In this document: positions 60,588 through 64,000 of the stretch, one piece after another
Layout of the letters: the number at the start of each line of letters is the position of its first letter
Position numbering within the stretch: the first letter of the stretch is position 1
NCBI GenBank assembly: GCA_000310025.1
Contig: FN649741.1
Span: 3,998,894-4,062,893, forward strand
Length of the DNA: 64,000 nt
Reading direction: 5' to 3'
Source: Ectocarpus siliculosus
Lineage: Eukaryota > Sar > Phaeophyceae > Ectocarpales > Ectocarpaceae
The notes under the pieces: generated by a model
What the model was told of the DNA's origin: nothing
What the model saw: the letters and a program-made list of their open reading frames with translations, nothing else
Databases searched by the model: none
Made by a program: the position numbers and the translations under genes

Positions 60588-62539
60588 CTGAGAAAGACGA
60601 ACAAACTGCGACAACGGCGAGATCTTTGGCCATCTAGTCTGGGACAGCAGTTGTGAAATATCGTGTTGTCCGTCTTACTCAAGTTCAATAGAGTAGTTTT
60701 TTCAGGGGTTAGACTAAAGCTGGGAATGCAAAAGCGGTATTTATTCACTCGAGGTGAGTACGAGTTACAATGACACATACGCTGAGCTGACACCACATGT
60801 TCATGAAGTATGGTATTGTAAGTATTTTTTTACAACGAACTTCAGGTGTTAGCTGGGTTTTCTCTTTCCTCTCGCGCGCCCTCGCCCGACGTCCCGAAGT
60901 GCGTGTTGGCCCACGCGCCCAAGAAAAACCTTCCCCGGCAAGAAACGATTGATTTTATCCTCTGACGTCTAGGTGGCAAGTGAGACTCTTTTACAGGATG
61001 CGACAAGAACAAGTTGTACAGGACATGTTGCGAAGCCCTGGGGGACGGAGTGACCTGGCTTTCTGAGAGGTTTGACGGACGGTATTTTTATGGCCTTCTT
61101 CACACTACTACTGTGAGAGAGATGCCTGGTGCTTTTAATTTGTTGTTGAAAATTTCAGGTGTATAGCTGGGTTTGCACTTTCCCCGCGCGTGCCCTCGCT
61201 CGACGTCCCAAAGTGCGTTTGGCCCGAGCGCCCAAGAAAACCTCCCCGGGAAGATGCGATTGTATTCTCCGACGTGTAGGCGGCAATTGAGACTCTTAGA
61301 GAATACGACAGGAACAATTTGAACAGAACATGTTATGAAGCCCTGGGGGACGAAGTGTTTTCTTGGCTTTCTTAGAGGTTGACGGACGGTGTTTGGTATG
61401 GCCTTCTTCACACCAATTACTACTGTGACGAGGTGCCTGGTGTTTCTGAGTTGTTAAAATTTGCAGTGAAAAAATTGTGGTGGGTTTGTACTTTCCTCGC
61501 GCGTGCCCTCGCTCGACATCTCAGAGTGCGTTTGGCCCGAGCGCCCAAGAAAACCTTCCCCAGGAAGATGCGATTGTATTCTCCGACGTCTAGGCGGCAA
61601 GTGAGACTCTCAAGAGGATGCGACAAGAACGCGTTGTACAGGACATGCTGTGAAGCCCTGGGGGACGGAGTGCTTTCTTGATTTTCTGAGAGGTTAGCGG
61701 ACGGTGTTGGTATGGCCTTCTTCACACCATTACAGTGAGAGAGGTGCCTGGTGTTTTAAGTTCAAAACGAGTTTCAGGTGCTTAGCTGGGTTTGTACTTT
61801 CCTCACGCGCGCCGGCGCTCGACGTCCCAGAGTGAGTTTGGCGCGCTCACACACAGAACGATGCGATCGTCTTCTCCGGCGTCCAGGCGGCAAGTGACAC
61901 ACTTTAGAGGGCGCGACGACGTTGTTGTTAGTTGTACAGAGGATGGTGTGAATCGCTGTTTACTTTTGTGGGAAGAGGTGCGTGCTTTGGCTTTCCCAAA
62001 TCGATGGAGTACATAACCTTCTTCGCACCACTGTGTGGTATTGCAAGAGCACGCGGACAGTTCGCCATGCGTTCAGGGGAAAGCGGTGGTGTGTCGAACA
62101 ACGGTGCTTCGTTTGCGAGTCTTCCACGAGCTTGCTGGATGAAAAAGAGAAGAGGGCGGGAAAAAAATGGAAACAAAGTACAATAGTTCGACCACTAGCG
62201 GTGGGCGTCCAAGGCTCTAGCGTCAACCTCGCCACTGCTGTGGTTGCTGTCTTGCATCCGGTCATGCCACACAGCGGCCCGCTTGTCAGAATGCACGCTA
62301 TTCGATTTGAGGCTCACTAAAATACAGCATGTTCTCCAGTGGTAGCGGCACGGGAAGGTTTTGAGCTTCCTCTCGAAAAGAGCATCCAATGTAAAGCGAG
62401 TGAGTGACTACCTCTGTACTCGCACGATTGTTGGAATGAATGCAGGCGAATTTACAGAATAAAATTTACAGAACGCAATAAACGCTCACCAGCTGCAACC
62501 CTTTCGCTATTGATCTATGATAGCCGTTTGTACTCGTGA
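60588..62539. other. Convergent intergenic region containing a tandem array
   Basis: This lies between the stop codons of the MFS and nucleoside transporter genes. Apart from the ~310-bp array at 60841-62045, no gene is recognisable. Confidence 0.6.
60841..62045. repeat. Four-copy ~310-bp tandem repeat
   Basis: Copies start at 60841, 61154, 61461 and 61773, with unit lengths 313, 307 and 312; the last copy is partial. Shared blocks include AGCTGGGTTTGTACTTTCC, GCGCCCAAGAAAACCTTCCC, GACGTCTAGGCGGCAAGTGA and GAAGCCCTGGGGGACGGAGT. Frames shift between copies through small indels, so it is not one repeated protein. Confidence 0.9.
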
Positions 62540-63772
62540 TTACTCTGTGCTTGCAAACAACACCAAGAAAGACAACAGGGACCCAGCCAACAGCCCTCCG
62601 CTGAGAAACAGCACCATGGCCGTTCCCGCCCACGCCCCTAGTTGTGAACCGGCCATCATACTCAGGCTCCCCACGTACCCGTTCGTGAAGGCGAAGACGG
62701 GCATGAGGGTCAACGGGAACACGTCAGCCGAGAGCCAGTCGCGAAACCGAGAGTGCTCCGATCTACAAGCCAGCATGAGCGGAACGAACATAAGCCGCGA
62801 GACAGAGGCGGTCGGCAGCCAGGCGTACGGCAAGGCAACCGCGAGGCCGGCCACTAACCTACCCAGCAGGTCGAATGCATTGAAAGAAACGAACGAGAAC
62901 ATGACGAAGACGTCCCCCGCGAAGAAGCGCGACCGTCCTGATTGGCACCGCTGGGAGGACACTATATCCGACGTGGCACCCGGGAAAATAGACAACGTCA
63001 CCGTGAAGACCAGAAACACTGCGAACGCGTACGACGAGATTGGCGCCAGCCTGGACCGGAGCCCGTCCACTGGAGTATCGCTCCCAACATAGCTGCCACC
63101 ATTTACGATTGTTGCAGATTCTCTCTTCTGCGCTCCGTCTCTTTCTCCCTCGGCATCATGCATGGTGCAGTCCGACAACGGTTTGTCGACCAGGCGTCTA
63201 TACATGGAAGATCCGGTCGGGCTGGTGGTCGTAGAAGTTACGGCTGAACGCCCTACGCCAAGCCACCCGTCGTCGTCGGCACCTCCCCCGTCCGGGTTCC
63301 CTTCGCGGACACGCCCCACAGAAACGCCGCCTTCGTCGCAACCGTCGCCGAGGCCGACGGCCGTGTTGATGTAAAAAGACGCAAATGGTAGACGCCTTAG
63401 CAGGGGGTAGGTCAATATACACCCCAAGAGCACCATAACGGCGATGCCGAAGTAAACAAAGGTGCTCCAGTCCCTCGCGTATGCTGCACAGGAAGACCCC
63501 AACAATGGGTCCACATCCGATGCTCTTTGATATGTCGCCTGTCGCGCCAGGTGGCCCTCTGTCAAAACGTCAGCACTGCCGCCGGTATCACCGCCGTCAC
63601 GGACAGTAGCGATTGTGTCATAAAGGTCTACAATGCACGACTCATCGTCAGGGCCGGCCAATGTGGTGAACAGTCCAGCCAGAGCAACTGCAAGACCTGC
63701 CAGACCTTGACCAGCCATCATTGCCTGGGTGTACCGCGGCGGGAAAGCGCTCGCCATCGCGAAAATACCGCC
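62540..63772 (-). CDS. Equilibrative nucleoside transporter (ENT/SLC29), C-terminal exon, 5' part off window
   Basis: One long exon of 411 codons including the stop, starting in phase 0 after a CAG acceptor at 63775-63773. It opens with the ENT hallmark GGIFAMASAFPPRYTQAMM followed by AGQGLAG (helices 4-5 of the family). A helix ends in YPLLRRLPF, and a long hydrophilic loop follows. Then come C-terminal helices with SYAFAVFLVFTVTLSIFPG, FNAFDLLGRLVAGLAVALPY, FAFTNGYVGSLSMMAGSQLG and a last helix ending LLSFLVLFASTE. ENT proteins carry nucleosides or nucleobases across membranes down a gradient. Helices 1-3 must be encoded beyond the right edge. I see no coding sequence for them in 63773-64000, which should be intron. 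Confidence 0.9.
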   Translation of the reverse strand, partial: GGIFAMASAFPPRYTQAMMAGQGLAGLAVALAGLFTTLAGPDDESCIVDLYDTIATVRDGGDTGGSADVLTEGHLARQATYQRASDVDPLLGSSCAAYARDWSTFVYFGIAVMVLLGCILTYPLLRRLPFASFYINTAVGLGDGCDEGGVSVGRVREGNPDGGGADDDGWLGVGRSAVTSTTTSPTGSSMYRRLVDKPLSDCTMHDAEGERDGAQKRESATIVNGGSYVGSDTPVDGLRSRLAPISSYAFAVFLVFTVTLSIFPGATSDIVSSQRCQSGRSRFFAGDVFVMFSFVSFNAFDLLGRLVAGLAVALPYAWLPTASVSRLMFVPLMLACRSEHSRFRDWLSADVFPLTLMPVFAFTNGYVGSLSMMAGSQLGAWAGTAMVLFLSGGLLAGSLLSFLVLFASTE

Positions 63773-64000
63773 CTGCACGTCGACGGTGGGGTGCACGCAA
63801 AATGTGGACAGCTGGTTATGACACAAGAACGCCAAAAAAATAACGTAGCTGTCCCTCGGCCACCTTCAAAAGAGCTGCAGCTGGCTAAATTTTGGCGTGG
63901 AAAACGCCTAAGCATGACGCATGTGGCCCACAGAGCCTTGTGAGCGCCATAAGGTGTCAAAATATGGTCACAACAACTGGGGTTTCGACATTATCCCCGT

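Noticed and set aside
61100-61725. Two similar minus-strand frames beginning MKKAIP
   Set aside because: They are translations of neighbouring copies of the 310-bp tandem repeat. Similarity comes from the DNA repeat, and frames break between copies.
1-64000. tRNA, rRNA, CRISPR or bacterial-type operon signals
   Set aside because: None seen. The intron-rich architecture is nuclear eukaryotic, and no cloverleaf-like or regular spacer-repeat structure was found by eye.

Overview
This window is intron-rich nuclear DNA from a eukaryotic alga, most likely a brown alga or close stramenopile relative. Two genes begin with heterokont-type plastid presequences: a signal peptide, a cleavage site with a downstream Phe, then a Ser/Arg-rich stretch. 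One gene encodes a flagellar dynein regulatory complex subunit. Genes have many exons with short GT-AG (occasionally GC-AG) introns, and noncoding DNA is rich in simple repeats. I rebuilt the gene models by hand from donor and acceptor sites, reading phase and protein continuity. No database search was possible.

Layout, left to right: (1) a minus-strand plastid-targeted membrane protein of unknown function (4181 to below 1, running off the left edge); (2) a plus-strand protein with six IQ motifs (4262-9926) whose ATG lies 80 bp from that of gene 1; (3) a minus-strand plastid-targeted small heat-shock protein with two alpha-crystallin domains (13967-11355), with a heat-shock-element array upstream; (4) a minus-strand ankyrin-repeat gene (about 18822-16779, 5' end not found); (5) a repeat-rich stretch (19.3-20.3 kb), then a 100-N gap at 21527-21626 flanked by the same ~765 bp twice, which is an assembly artefact; (6) plus-strand DRC10/IQCD (22887-27227), complete in 7 exons; (7) a giant minus-strand gene (53832-27902, 42 exons, 3241 codons) encoding WW domains, long coiled coils, armadillo repeats and a C-terminal zinc ribbon; (8) a plus-strand major facilitator transporter (54249-60587); (9) a four-copy ~310-bp tandem array (60.8-62.0 kb); (10) the C-terminal exon of a minus-strand equilibrative nucleoside transporter (63772-62540, running off the right edge).

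How they relate: the genes do not form a pathway. Genes 1 and 2, and 7 and 8, are divergent pairs. Genes 2 and 3, 6 and 7, and 8 and 10 are convergent. DRC10 is an axonemal protein. The IQ protein and the giant WW/coiled-coil/armadillo protein have architectures common among cilium and basal-body proteins, but that link is inference. The most novel item is the giant gene. The best regulatory signal is the heat-shock-element array upstream of the double-crystallin heat-shock protein.
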